From a virus: a DNA stretch of 64,000 bases. A program made the position numbers and the translations under genes. Position 1 is the first letter of the stretch. The number at the start of each line of letters is the position of its first letter. Of the stretch, positions 40,089 through 49,108 are shown piece by piece. The stretch is from positions 16,909-80,908 of the IMG/VR virus record IMGVR_UViG_3300020034_000007. One strand, written 5' to 3'. The notes beneath the pieces were generated by a model. That model had not been told where the DNA came from and made no database searches. It saw only the letters and a program-made list of their open reading frames with translations.

Positions 40089-41672
40089 GTGGAGACCACC
40101 GAGAAGAAGTCTTGTGCGAATTGCCCCTCGCGCCTGACTGCTGTTCAGACCGTACGATTCTTCGGCAAGACGATCGGGGCAGATATGTGTGCCCAGTTTG
40201 GTACCGTCTTGTCACGGCCAGGGTTGAACCGTAAGGCGCTCGATGGACTCCAAGAGCGTATCGCCCGCGACTGTAATAGTTATGGTCAGCCTGCCCCGAC
40301 ACTAGTAGCTCACACCAAGGCCTTTGTTCCCAAGGTAGCCGAGCCCAGTGATGCCTACCCACCTTCCATTCAGGGTGACGGTACCCCCGGTGATATTCGT
40401 GTACGTGCTTGTACTCAGTGCAAGTGGTTTCTCACGCAGGAGAAGGTTGGCGAGAAATTCGGTTGGCAGTCTGGTCTATGTCAGGCTAAGGGCCAACTCG
40501 TCATGCCCCACCTCACTGCCGAGACAGCACGCGGCTGTCAGCTGTCAACGCTGGGATCACCATCTGATCTTCACGTAGACCTTATCGACTTCTATACGCC
40601 TGACTACTACCACGTAGACATCTTCAAGAGCTACGGCGCTGGTGTTGATCATCCCCTGACCTACGTTACTGATGTTCCCGTGTCAGAAGAGGATACCGCC
40701 GAGGGTATCATGGCCTGGCGACGCATCGAAGATCCCAAGTCATCTAAGTTTGTCATGCTGCCGATCTACGAGCCCAGCCAGTTCAACGAGGCCGACAAGG
40801 GCAAGATCCCTCAGCCTGGCGATGACGAGCACCCTGAACTCTATCTGGATTACGGTAACAACGTGTACAAGGTGGCCGTTCTCTGGCGCGCACTCGACGA
40901 AACTCCCATGGCGTTCGGTCCGGCAGGAGTAGGTAAGACTGAATTAGCCCGCCACATGGCTTATTTGATGCAACTACCGTTCGAGCGGTTCAGCATCACA
41001 GAGTCAACCGAGGTTGACGACCTCATCGGCTACACTCGATACACACCCGAGAAGGGTACCTTCTTTCAGCGCGGTCGCTTGCCCCTCGCTTGGGAACGCA
41101 AGTGCGTCATGCTCATTGACGAACCAAACACAGGACAGCCTGCAGTTTGGCAGGCACTCAGGCCACTGACAGATAATAGCAAGCAGTTAGTGCTAGATAG
41201 TTCCTCCGGGGAAAGGGTTGAGCGGTCTAGTCATACCTACCTGATGATGGCTGCTAACCCTGCCTGGGATCCTCGTAACGTTGGAGCCAATCAGATTGGG
41301 GATGCTGATAGCTCGCGACTGATGCATATTAGATTCAGTCTACCACCAGAGCTTCTCGAGAAGAAGATCATCGCCGCTCGAGTGGCACTGGATAACGATA
41401 GCTACAAACCGCCACTCGATCAGATCATGGCGGTTGCTCGCGAATTGCGAGCACTGTCAGAACAAGGTACACTGCCGATCTCGTGGGGTATTCGTGTCCA
41501 GATCAAGGTTGCACGTGCCATGGCTTGGTTCTCTCCGGTCCAGGCGTACAAGCTCGCAACCGATGACCTGGAGCCGAGTGTCCAGTCGACAGTGCTTGAC
41601 TCAGTCAAGGGACACTTCGCCGACGATCGAGACGAGGATGATGATGACGACGTCAGAAAGCTTGACTACTAA
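40089..41672 (+). CDS. MoxR-like AAA+ ATPase with zinc-binding N-terminus
   Basis: 527 residues, GTG start. Two Cys clusters lie in the N-terminal third (CANC at 9-12; CTQC at 108-111 with later Cys131 and Cys150). The AAA+ core has Walker A GPAGVGKT (277-284), Walker B MLIDEP (341-346), and sensor Asn390, in the MoxR/CobS subfamily. MoxR ATPases act as chaperones with a VWA partner, and one is encoded two genes downstream. Acidic C-terminus (DEDDDDD). Probably remodels a host or phage complex (inference). Confidence 0.85.
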   Translation: METTEKKSCANCPSRLTAVQTVRFFGKTIGADMCAQFGTVLSRPGLNRKALDGLQERIARDCNSYGQPAPTLVAHTKAFVPKVAEPSDAYPPSIQGDGTPGDIRVRACTQCKWFLTQEKVGEKFGWQSGLCQAKGQLVMPHLTAETARGCQLSTLGSPSDLHVDLIDFYTPDYYHVDIFKSYGAGVDHPLTYVTDVPVSEEDTAEGIMAWRRIEDPKSSKFVMLPIYEPSQFNEADKGKIPQPGDDEHPELYLDYGNNVYKVAVLWRALDETPMAFGPAGVGKTELARHMAYLMQLPFERFSITESTEVDDLIGYTRYTPEKGTFFQRGRLPLAWERKCVMLIDEPNTGQPAVWQALRPLTDNSKQLVLDSSSGERVERSSHTYLMMAANPAWDPRNVGANQIGDADSSRLMHIRFSLPPELLEKKIIAARVALDNDSYKPPLDQIMAVARELRALSEQGTLPISWGIRVQIKVARAMAWFSPVQAYKLATDDLEPSVQSTVLDSVKGHFADDRDEDDDDDVRKLDY

Positions 41673-41931
41673 TCGTAACCTGAATCCCAGTCAAGTAAAG
41701 GCTATTGAGTTCCTCAAGGCTATGTGGGGTGCAACGACAGAAGCTCTTCTAAGGAAGGAATACGCAGATCTACGTAACGTATATCCAGATGCACCCTATC
41801 GCTGGGTCTGTCCGTTCTGTGTCTATATTGGAAGAGACTGCTCGGTTATCGCCAGGACGGAAAGTTCACTTGAACTTCTGATTATCGTACACGAGTATCA
41901 CGTCCATGGCATCAAAGACAAAGGAGTATAA
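41644..41931 (+). CDS. C2H2-like zinc-finger protein
   Basis: 95 residues from ATG 41644, overlapping the MoxR stop. RWVCPFCVYIG and, ~25 residues later, HEYHVHG give a Cys2-His2 arrangement. Nested between MoxR and the VWA gene, so probably part of the same system. The stop overlaps the next start (TAATG). Confidence 0.7.
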   Translation: MTTSESLTTNRNLNPSQVKAIEFLKAMWGATTEALLRKEYADLRNVYPDAPYRWVCPFCVYIGRDCSVIARTESSLELLIIVHEYHVHGIKDKGV

Positions 41932-42113
41932 TGCAGATCGCAATCTTCACCCGCATCAAGGTCGACGGAGAATTCCATGACTGGAGGTTTGGTGACTTCG
42001 TGGACTCTGACACCCGAGCCTACGACATCAAGTTGACCTGCGAGAAGGAGAACGGAACTGGATCATTCTTTATGACGTACATGCCGGAAGATATCATCGG
42101 ACAGATGGGCTAG
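41931..42113 (+). CDS. Small hypothetical protein in the MoxR-VWA cluster
   Basis: 60 residues, TAATG overlap with the zinc-finger gene. Strand-rich (QIAIFTRIKVDGEFHDWRFGDFVDSD). Lies directly before the VWA gene and is likely co-translated with it. No family. Confidence 0.66.
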   Translation: MQIAIFTRIKVDGEFHDWRFGDFVDSDTRAYDIKLTCEKENGTGSFFMTYMPEDIIGQMG

Positions 42114-42121
42114 GAGGAACA

Positions 42122-44245
42122 GTGAGTTTCGGCAGCAGAATCCCAAATGCGCCCAAGACAACGCTCGATGATCGGGCACGCAAAGCAGTGCGTAAGTTCT
42201 ACACCATGCTGCCAACTCTCAATGCCTATGTCCGTACGATCAGTGGTAACCCAAAGGTATGTATCGAGGTCACTGCAGACAACGGAAGCTCGACTCGTGA
42301 TCGAATTTACTTCCGACCGCCGCTAGCCTTAGGTGACGATCTGGTTCACACTGAAATGCTATGTGACGAGCGTGATTCAGATGGCATTCAGATGTGCGAC
42401 GCATGCAGAACTCATGAGCACATCATGGCCGTCATGTATCACGAGATTGGTCACATCGCCTTTGGTACGCACTCCAAGCCAGCACTCAAGCATGTCCAGG
42501 AGGTTCGCACCAAGGCTAATTGGTTCTCGCCCAAGGACTGGGATGACGTCAGAACGTACAATGAATTCAACAAACGCCTGAAGGCGTTACCTGACGCTGA
42601 CCATTCGTACATGTTTCTTGCGAATGTGACACACCCTCACCTTGGCCTTTTGTACAACGCGACCGAGGACGCCCGTGTTAATGAAGCGGTGTTCAACGCG
42701 CGGCGTGGCGTGCGCGCCATGTACGACGCGCTAACGGCCGAAGTGGTCCGGGATGGTGTACCCAACCCAGATAACCCTGAAGAGTACACACAGTGGCGCG
42801 ACATGTCTCTCGAGTTTCAGATGATGCTTGCAATCAGCTATCAGCTGCAGGGACAGAACGAGAAGTACTCAGGCCTGTTTGCTGAGAAGATCTATGAAGA
42901 CCTGGAAAACGAAACACTTCAGAGGCACCTCGGGACATGGACAGCCGATACGTCAGCAATGGGTAACCTGAATTTCACTCTCGAGTTGATGAAGATTCTC
43001 AACGATATGGGTTACCTTATCAAGGACAACAAGGAGGAACCAGAAAATGACGGCGGAGATTCTTCCGGGGAAGACAGTCCTGGCGACGGGAATGGTGAGC
43101 CATCATCAGGGAAAGGATCACCTCCCGTATCAGACTCTGAAGATGAAGGTGAGGATTCCGGGGGGAAGGATGGAGACGATCAACCTGACTCTTCTGGAGA
43201 TCAGGACGCAGATGCTTCTTCTGACGGGGACGATAGCGATGATTCGCCGAGTCCCGGCTCACCTGAGGACAAAGCGCGACCAGGAGGCAATTTCGATAAT
43301 GTCAAGGTCTGTGTCGCCGAACAGCTAGAGCCGGACATGAAGGATGCTGATCTTAACTCCGAAGATCCCGCTGAACGCAAAGAAGCCCAGCGCCTCATGA
43401 AGGCGATTGAGTCTGCAATCAGTCAGGTAATTCACTTCGAGAAGGCTTCAAGGCATATCTACGGTGTTGAATTCATCGAGCATGGTACTCACTACTGGCC
43501 CGAAGATGAGACACAGACTCCTGAAGTTGACAGTGCTGCACTGAATCTTTCCATCCTACAGGCACGTGTAACGTTTGATAACAACAAGCGTAAGCGCAAG
43601 ATGCCTAACCTTAAGGCTGGCAAGGTTACGCCTTCAACACTAGGCAAGCGTGCCGCGCTAGAGGATGATCGGCTATTCCACAAGACCATCATTCCTGGTC
43701 GTCGAGATTACGATGTCGTCATAGGCATGGATATCTCAGGTTCAACAGCTGGTCGCAATATCGTCCTAGAGAAGAATGCAGTCTACGCTCAGGCAATGCT
43801 GCTAAGTAGACTGGGCATCACGTTCTCAATTTACGGTCACAGTGGATCATCTAACCTGATGATCTGGAAGATCAAGGAACGTCATGACCAGTGGGACACC
43901 AAGACCATGAAGCGCCTCATGGACGCGGACGCCTGTGCGGCAAACCTCGACGGCCATGCACTGGAATTTCTTCGTAAGCGTTCTAGTGAGGGTCAGGCTA
44001 CAGATAAGATCATCATGTATTACTCTGACGGCGCAATGCCGATGGAGAATTACAAGGAAGAATTGGAGATTCTTCAGCGCGAGATTCGTACCTGTGCCCA
44101 GCAGAGGATTACCCTGGTAGGTGTAGGCATCCGGACAGACAGTCCTACGAAGCATGGACTGGATACCGTACGGGTCGATTCACCGGATGATCTTAAGTTG
44201 GTCCTGCTACACCTGAAGAAGTACCTACTCAAGAAGAGGGCATGA
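42122..44245 (+). CDS. VWA-domain protein with HExxH-type motif (CobT-like)
   Basis: 707 residues, GTG start with AGGAGG. N-terminal part includes Cys92/Cys95 and YHEIGH (His107-Glu108-His111), a zinc-metallopeptidase motif. Residues ~310-390 are an acidic Ser/Asp/Gly-rich linker. The C-terminal third is a von Willebrand A domain with MIDAS DISGS (Asp537) and later conserved acidic residues. It resembles CobT/VWA partners of MoxR ATPases; the metal-binding MIDAS would contact the ATPase. Whether the HExxH is catalytic is unproven. Confidence 0.82.
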   Translation: MSFGSRIPNAPKTTLDDRARKAVRKFYTMLPTLNAYVRTISGNPKVCIEVTADNGSSTRDRIYFRPPLALGDDLVHTEMLCDERDSDGIQMCDACRTHEHIMAVMYHEIGHIAFGTHSKPALKHVQEVRTKANWFSPKDWDDVRTYNEFNKRLKALPDADHSYMFLANVTHPHLGLLYNATEDARVNEAVFNARRGVRAMYDALTAEVVRDGVPNPDNPEEYTQWRDMSLEFQMMLAISYQLQGQNEKYSGLFAEKIYEDLENETLQRHLGTWTADTSAMGNLNFTLELMKILNDMGYLIKDNKEEPENDGGDSSGEDSPGDGNGEPSSGKGSPPVSDSEDEGEDSGGKDGDDQPDSSGDQDADASSDGDDSDDSPSPGSPEDKARPGGNFDNVKVCVAEQLEPDMKDADLNSEDPAERKEAQRLMKAIESAISQVIHFEKASRHIYGVEFIEHGTHYWPEDETQTPEVDSAALNLSILQARVTFDNNKRKRKMPNLKAGKVTPSTLGKRAALEDDRLFHKTIIPGRRDYDVVIGMDISGSTAGRNIVLEKNAVYAQAMLLSRLGITFSIYGHSGSSNLMIWKIKERHDQWDTKTMKRLMDADACAANLDGHALEFLRKRSSEGQATDKIIMYYSDGAMPMENYKEELEILQREIRTCAQQRITLVGVGIRTDSPTKHGLDTVRVDSPDDLKLVLLHLKKYLLKKRA

Positions 44246-44460
44246 TGTCCAAGGTAAAGGTTACCCGGATAGCTACATTCGAGTACATGATTGATCGTGA
44301 AGGTGGTTATCAGGATGCACCTGATCATCAGGTAATCGAATTTGAAAAGTCAGAGGAAGCTCAGTACTACGGTATTGTTGAGGGTTTCGAGACGAATTTC
44401 AAGAGTGAAGTCGTTACAGTGGAGTTTGTCGAGGATGACGGAAGACCTCGGAGGACCTGA
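44242..44460 (+). CDS. Small hypothetical protein
   Basis: 72 residues (71 from the second ATG, 44245), overlapping the VWA stop. Strand-rich with acidic loops (ATFEYMIDREGGYQDAPDHQVIEFEKSEEA). Probably co-translated with the VWA gene. Unknown function. Confidence 0.66.
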   Translation: MMSKVKVTRIATFEYMIDREGGYQDAPDHQVIEFEKSEEAQYYGIVEGFETNFKSEVVTVEFVEDDGRPRRT

Positions 44461-44633
44461 TGTACCTGTGCCTCCACTGGATTCAGCCCGAAGGACAAAC
44501 GAAGCGTTATCGTTGCAGGGCTCGGCATCCTCGTCATCAGATTCACAAGGCAACAATTAGTGCGTTTACATCAGACATGGGTAAACCTTTTCCAGCTTCA
44601 CAATCAGTTGAGGTGTCTTGGAGGGAAGTATGA
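44460..44633 (+). CDS. Small basic protein
   Basis: 57 residues, start overlapping the previous stop (TGATG). Two Cys near the start (LCLHW) and Arg/His-rich (KRYRCRARHPRHQIHK); may bind nucleic acid. The stop overlaps the next start. Confidence 0.5.
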   Translation: MYLCLHWIQPEGQTKRYRCRARHPRHQIHKATISAFTSDMGKPFPASQSVEVSWREV

Positions 44634-44791
44634 CCTGTCATCACTGTGGATTCAGTAGCTCAGCTATGTATGTAGCCATAAGCAAGGTAACCAAGAAGGG
44701 GCTGTGTACTCACCATAAGGCCTGCACTCGGAGGCGTACCAGGATGACAGGTTCAATCCCGTTCTACAGGTCAAGGTTCACAAGACGCTAG
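44630..44791 (+). CDS. Small zinc-ribbon protein
   Basis: 53 residues: CHHCGF near the N-terminus, then CTHHKAC, giving a four-ligand zinc site, and an Arg-rich tail (RRRTRMTGSIPFYRSR). GGAGGGAAG is a strong ribosome-binding site. Function unknown. Confidence 0.64.
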   Translation: MTCHHCGFSSSAMYVAISKVTKKGLCTHHKACTRRRTRMTGSIPFYRSRFTRR

Positions 44792-44799
44792 GGGGTTAG

Positions 44800-45354
44800 A
44801 TGGAAATCGAGACTCCTCAGCCCTTGCCTTTAGCTGAGCGTAATCAAGTCTTTCCATACCAAAGATTCTTTTCGAAGGTAGATAAACTAGACGTTATCCG
44901 TCCCGGCTTGACAACGCCATGCTGGGAATGGAATTCTGCCCGCCACCCGAAGGACAATTACGGGGTCTTCTGGATGGAAGGCAGGAGTCATCAAGCTCAT
45001 CGTGTTGCCTGGGAATACAAGTATGGAAAGATCCCACCAGGATTGATTCTGCTGCATAGGTGTGACAATCCTCCATGTGCCCATGTAGACCCGGATGGAC
45101 CACCTTTAGCCGACCACTTTCTACTAGGTACAACAGCGGAGAACAACACTGACCGTAACCTTAAGGGTCATACGAAGATTCACCGTGGTACTCACAACGG
45201 ACTGTCTCGACTAACCTCAGACCATGTGCGTGAGATACGCGCACTTTGCGAGGGAGGAGAATTGAGCTACGAGCAGATCGCGAACAGGTTTGCAGTCACT
45301 GCATCTACTGTATCGCGTATCAAACGTGGCCTTACCTACAAACTTGTAGATTAG
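44800..45354 (+). CDS. HNH endonuclease with HTH C-terminus
   Basis: 184 residues. HNH core: HRVAWEYKYGKIPPG, then LLHRCDNPPCAHVDP with GTTAENNTD. The C-terminal part has a HTH (YEQIANRFAVTASTVSRIKRG). It resembles free-standing phage homing endonucleases. Could be a mobile element inserted in the early region; there is no obvious broken gene next to it. Confidence 0.85.
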   Translation: MEIETPQPLPLAERNQVFPYQRFFSKVDKLDVIRPGLTTPCWEWNSARHPKDNYGVFWMEGRSHQAHRVAWEYKYGKIPPGLILLHRCDNPPCAHVDPDGPPLADHFLLGTTAENNTDRNLKGHTKIHRGTHNGLSRLTSDHVREIRALCEGGELSYEQIANRFAVTASTVSRIKRGLTYKLVD

Positions 45355-45398
45355 TACCACCCGGTAATATATCAGTATCCTCAACAAGAAAGGTACAC

Positions 45399-46466
45399 AT
45401 GAAGATCAAGAAGTGGGGAGCTATCCTTCTGGGAGTTTTCATGCTCCTAGGACTGGCTGCCCTGGTATCAGCTAGCACTGCACAGGCGGCACCCCCAGCT
45501 ACTCAAGTGGTTGGACAGTGTGGCGATGTCTCTGTCTCAACTACACGTCCGGACAGTGGGCATCATGGAGACTGGGCTACCCTGGCTCTGATGCGTTCGA
45601 CGCAAATCTGTCGAACCGCCGAGAATACTTACACTGCTGTTATCACTGACGATGGCACGCTGACGACACTTGCCAGTTTGTCGCCGCGACAGGGCCTGCC
45701 TCTCGCTGCCGGGATTACAGGTACGGTTCATGGTACGTATAACTGGACTCTCGTTGCCGAGAATCTTAACCTGGATAATCTCATCTCTCCTGCAGCTGAC
45801 ACAAAGACCGGTGCTTGGCTTGAGACGCTGGTCACTGCTTCGGGTGGCAAGTTCTGTAGTGATGTCGCTCATGAGTACAACTGGACGTATGTCACCTGCT
45901 CCGAGCAGTGGATAGACGCGTCCAGTAACGACGACGGTCAGGCTGATACGGCTGGTGACATTACCGGCAAGGCATGTGTGCCCTCAGCTGGCTCGGTTAC
46001 GTTCATCGATCGAGTGTGTCACACTGGTGGTATTGCTAACCTACCGGCTTTCGTGATTAAGGCAGCTAAGGGAGTTACCTGGCGGGCTACGATCGGCAAG
46101 TCTGGCAATGCTAGCTACCCCGGTACTCATGTCATCGGCCAGAACGGCAAGTCGGTTACGCTAGTAGTTGAGGCTGTCGACACACTAACCAAAAAGGTTA
46201 TCAAGTCCTGGACCCATACCTTCCCTTGGAACGTGTGCGCTAAGCCGGTAGTGAGTAAGCCAGCACCGAAGCTACCCGTCAAGGCTGTCGTGGTTCCGGC
46301 CAAGAAGATTGCCAGTCCTGTGGCCAACGAGAGTGCACTAGCTAACACTGGCAGTTCATCTACGCCGTGGGCTATCCTCATCGCCCTAGGTACCCTGCTG
46401 TTCGGTATCGGTGCCCTTTGGCTTGGTCGCGTACAGACCAGCACGCGCGGGAGGCATCACCACTAA
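45399..46466 (+). CDS. Secreted surface protein with LAxTG sorting signal
   Basis: 355 residues from ATG 45399 (a longer frame starting at 45246 lies inside the HNH gene). Signal peptide at 1-~31 (hydrophobic core LLGVFMLLGLAALVSAS, then AQA-A). The body is a Thr/Val-rich beta domain with paired Cys. The end has LANTG (314-318), a hydrophobic helix and a basic tail (RGRHHH): a full cell-wall anchoring signal. LAxTG is used by class E sortases of Streptomyces and relatives. Likely anchored on infected cells; may block superinfection (inference). Confidence 0.82.
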   Translation: MKIKKWGAILLGVFMLLGLAALVSASTAQAAPPATQVVGQCGDVSVSTTRPDSGHHGDWATLALMRSTQICRTAENTYTAVITDDGTLTTLASLSPRQGLPLAAGITGTVHGTYNWTLVAENLNLDNLISPAADTKTGAWLETLVTASGGKFCSDVAHEYNWTYVTCSEQWIDASSNDDGQADTAGDITGKACVPSAGSVTFIDRVCHTGGIANLPAFVIKAAKGVTWRATIGKSGNASYPGTHVIGQNGKSVTLVVEAVDTLTKKVIKSWTHTFPWNVCAKPVVSKPAPKLPVKAVVVPAKKIASPVANESALANTGSSSTPWAILIALGTLLFGIGALWLGRVQTSTRGRHHH

Positions 46467-46565
46467 GTGTTCTGGCTCGTCTTGGGGTGTAGCGGTCTGG
46501 GTTATGTTATTCTGTTGACTTACGTACGTTGTTGGTGCAAGAGACACCAGGATGACCCGTTGTAA
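46467..46565 (+). CDS. Micro membrane protein
   Basis: 32 residues from GTG 46467, directly after the LAxTG gene stop. Hydrophobic N-terminus (FWLVLGCSGLGYVILLTYV) with a Cys-rich basic tail (RCWCKRHQ). Possibly co-translated with the surface protein. Short, so uncertain. Confidence 0.45.
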   Translation: MFWLVLGCSGLGYVILLTYVRCWCKRHQDDPL

Positions 46566-46601
46566 CATCGGCAATAATGAACACAACGGCTGAGCGCTCG
46601 C

Positions 46602-46644
46602 GCCGGTCGGCACGGATGTGTTAGGCTAGTCCGTGCCGACCGGC
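46602..46644 (+). terminator. 15-bp hairpin terminator
   Basis: Arms 46602-46616 (GCCGGTCGGCACGGA) and 46630-46644 are exact complements with a 13-nt loop. Ends the unit containing the LAxTG gene. Followed by a GC-rich stretch, no T-run. Confidence 0.75.
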
Positions 46645-46693
46645 CACACCTCAGAGGGCCATAACAGATCTCCACAAGAGAGGCGATCATTAC

Positions 46694-47155
46694 ATGAGCG
46701 TGAACCTTGCAGAGTACAGCGTACTACAGAAGAAGAAGGTAACGATTCAGTACAACTCAAAGCCAGACAGCCAGGGTGCTGTTGAGCTTGTCGAGCTAGA
46801 GGGTACGCTCATGGCTGCCCAGCCTGGTATCGGAGTCATGTTCCGTCCGGCCCGCCACAACCAGGGCCAGCTCATTGACGAGGCTGACATTGTCGATATC
46901 ATCTCGGCTCCGACCAAGCCTCGTGTTCTCAAGCAGAAGAATTTGCGCGTGATTGGCGCGGAGGACGTGCGCCATCATCTCGCGGATCGCCATGCGTACC
47001 CGTTGACCTGGGTTAACCAGGCTACTCCGGAACAGGCGCTCGAGGCTCACTCTGGTATCGATCACACCGACCTTGGCCATAAGCACTCGGCTACCGAGAC
47101 TGAAGCTGAGGTAGAGGTCGAGAACACCGAGACTGAGGTTACTGAAAGCGAGTAG
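46694..47155 (+). CDS. Hypothetical protein
   Basis: 153 residues with GAGAGG upstream of the ATG. Mixed strand and helix (RPARHNQGQLIDEADIVDIISAPTKPR) and an acidic C-terminal tail (ETEAEVEVENTETEVTESE). Flanked by hairpins on both sides, so probably its own transcription unit. No family recognised. Confidence 0.7.
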   Translation: MSVNLAEYSVLQKKKVTIQYNSKPDSQGAVELVELEGTLMAAQPGIGVMFRPARHNQGQLIDEADIVDIISAPTKPRVLKQKNLRVIGAEDVRHHLADRHAYPLTWVNQATPEQALEAHSGIDHTDLGHKHSATETEAEVEVENTETEVTESE

Positions 47156-47167
47156 CCACTGAAGCGT

Positions 47168-47212
47168 CGGACCAGCTACTAGCTCGCGATGGGTCTGGGA
47201 GTAGCTGGTCCG
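47168..47212 (+). terminator. 13-bp hairpin terminator
   Basis: Arms 47168-47180 (CGGACCAGCTACT) and 47200-47212 are exact complements, 12 nt after a stop codon. Separates two small units; the next gene begins with CTGGGGAG. Confidence 0.7.
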
Positions 47213-47246
47213 GCCTTGATGGGCTAATCAAACTCTGGGGAGCAAG

Positions 47247-47855
47247 ATGCCTGTAGGATATCGAGAAAAGGACGGTCGCTACACAGTCACCTGCGACAAA
47301 CCTTTTTGTTATTTGAGTATAGCAGTACATACATTACCGGCCGCAACCGAGCTGGATCAACATCATGTATGTCCTTTCATTAACGGAACAACCAAGTACG
47401 CCGGGAGTATTACAATGCAGCTGGTTGAACAAATGTGGGCCAAGGCTGATGAAGCCTTCGCTAAACTTCTGGAGTACAACGATACAGATAACCGCGATAA
47501 GTCCTACCATCAGGGTGAGTGTCGTATGGCAGCCGAGCTGATTGCAATCTTCATGACGCCCCACTTCAAGACTGGTGATGAGATTGTTCGTGAGATCGTC
47601 AAGCGTCAACAGATGAAAGCTGCAGGTGAACCTTACGAAACTCCAGGACTGGGTTACCGTATCTACGAGCTACCAAAAGATGCTGATAAACCTCGTGAGG
47701 TCAAAACAGCCGAGGCGCGCATTGCTGTTCCTGGTAAACTCTCCGCGGAAGACATCTCGATGATTAAGTTCATGAAGGATACCCAGCCACTCAAGACGAT
47801 TGCCGACCTGTTCGATATCACCATGGCCGAGGTTGGAGCAGTCTTTAGGAGTTGA
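47247..47855 (+). CDS. Hypothetical protein with C-terminal HTH-like region
   Basis: 202 residues, CTGGGGAG six bases before the ATG. The N-terminus has Cys residues (TCDKPFC, later HHVCPF) that may bind zinc; the C-terminus reads LKTIADLFDITMAEVGAVF, like a short HTH. Part of a run of regulators and small proteins. Function unknown. Confidence 0.68.
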   Translation: MPVGYREKDGRYTVTCDKPFCYLSIAVHTLPAATELDQHHVCPFINGTTKYAGSITMQLVEQMWAKADEAFAKLLEYNDTDNRDKSYHQGECRMAAELIAIFMTPHFKTGDEIVREIVKRQQMKAAGEPYETPGLGYRIYELPKDADKPREVKTAEARIAVPGKLSAEDISMIKFMKDTQPLKTIADLFDITMAEVGAVFRS

Positions 47856-47898
47856 ATTACTAACGCAATCATGGTACTATGAAGCTAGAAAGGCAAAG

Positions 47899-48255
47899 AT
47901 GGCAAAAGCTTCCGGTCTATGTATGCTGTGTAGCGAGTACCCGTGCATATGTGAACGCACTCCACGTAAGACAACTAGAAAACCTCTAATACGTCCGGTA
48001 GAGATAGTTACTTTACCAGATCCATCCGCAGAAACCTCAATGCCGGCTGCACGTAGGCAAGATTTCGATCTAGAGGAAGCACTCGAGATAACTGCAATCA
48101 AGAATCTGGAGCCTCTACTAGATGCCGAAGAGAAAAGCAAGTGGTCCGAACAACTCGGGGTCACGCTTCGACCACACGAGCGTGCAGCGGTCTGGCGTGC
48201 CCAAGATTATTCGGAACGAAGCAGTATTACCAGCTTATCGAGCCAAGATAAGTGA
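47899..48255 (+). CDS. Hypothetical protein with Cys cluster
   Basis: 118 residues from ATG 47899. CMLCSEYPCICE gives four Cys closely spaced near the N-terminus, probably zinc. The rest is helical and acidic. The next gene begins inside it (134-nt overlap in another frame). Function unknown. Confidence 0.65.
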   Translation: MAKASGLCMLCSEYPCICERTPRKTTRKPLIRPVEIVTLPDPSAETSMPAARRQDFDLEEALEITAIKNLEPLLDAEEKSKWSEQLGVTLRPHERAAVWRAQDYSERSSITSLSSQDK

Positions 48256-49105
48256 TCCTGAAATTCCTCCTGCTACTTCCGCTCAGATTAGCGAAATGCT
48301 CAGGGGCTATGCAGACGCTCAACGTGCAGTAGCTGAGCCATTTGCTCAGATAAGTAAATCCCTTATTGAGTTATCTAAAGCTTTTACAAAGGTATATTCT
48401 GATGTTATGCATCAGCTTACAGAGAGGCTTGCGGTTGTGCCTACACCAGAACAGCTATATCTGAACGACCAGAAGTACTTCGTGCACAGTTCTAACTGGG
48501 AATTTCCAACAGATGGCAAGGCTCCCTTCTTGCGTCCGGACTCGAGTCATCGTATCGCTCTCTTTGAGTCAGGATATCTTGCCTGTGTTCCGTGCCAGCG
48601 AGTCTGGTGCTCACATCTTGATGCACTTCTATCCGATCCAGAATCGGATGCAAACTTCTTCCAGAATGCATTTGAATCTTGCAATAAGACTGGTACGGTC
48701 TTCTTTATTCCATTCGAGGCTGCGAGCATGTGGCTGCCTGTAACTGTTTCGCAACTGGATTCAGAGCAGCCAGTCTGCAAGGTGGTTTACAAGCTCGTAA
48801 CCAAAATAGGCAAACGAACAGAAGCAGAGGAAATCAATCTCGGTACCATTACCTTGGGCATCGAAGGCTACTACTCGATTGCTCTTCTTGCTCAGAACTT
48901 TCTAGACGAACGAGTAGTCGGTATCGAAGAATGCAAAGCTTCCTCGCACTGGAAGACAGGAAAGGACAAGCAGATTTCAACAGCTGTCGACGCAATCGGA
49001 TTCATTCTCGGACGTAAATGTGCAACCTGTACATCTATCGCCGAGAATTCAGCCGGTGATGATCTTATCCCTTCCAAGGAAGCTAACTGGGGAGCGCGGC
49101 GATAA
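48122..49105 (+). CDS. Hypothetical protein with long overlap
   Basis: 327 residues from ATG 48122, with GGAG ten bases before it; it overlaps the preceding gene by 134 nt. Middle helices (ISEMLRGYADAQRAVAEPF, LIELSKAFTKVYSDVMHQL) are followed by a domain with CVPCQRVWC and, near the end, CATC. Could be a zinc protein with a coiled-coil region. Start partly uncertain. Confidence 0.66.
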   Translation: MPKRKASGPNNSGSRFDHTSVQRSGVPKIIRNEAVLPAYRAKISDPEIPPATSAQISEMLRGYADAQRAVAEPFAQISKSLIELSKAFTKVYSDVMHQLTERLAVVPTPEQLYLNDQKYFVHSSNWEFPTDGKAPFLRPDSSHRIALFESGYLACVPCQRVWCSHLDALLSDPESDANFFQNAFESCNKTGTVFFIPFEAASMWLPVTVSQLDSEQPVCKVVYKLVTKIGKRTEAEEINLGTITLGIEGYYSIALLAQNFLDERVVGIEECKASSHWKTGKDKQISTAVDAIGFILGRKCATCTSIAENSAGDDLIPSKEANWGARR

Positions 49106-49108
49106 GTC

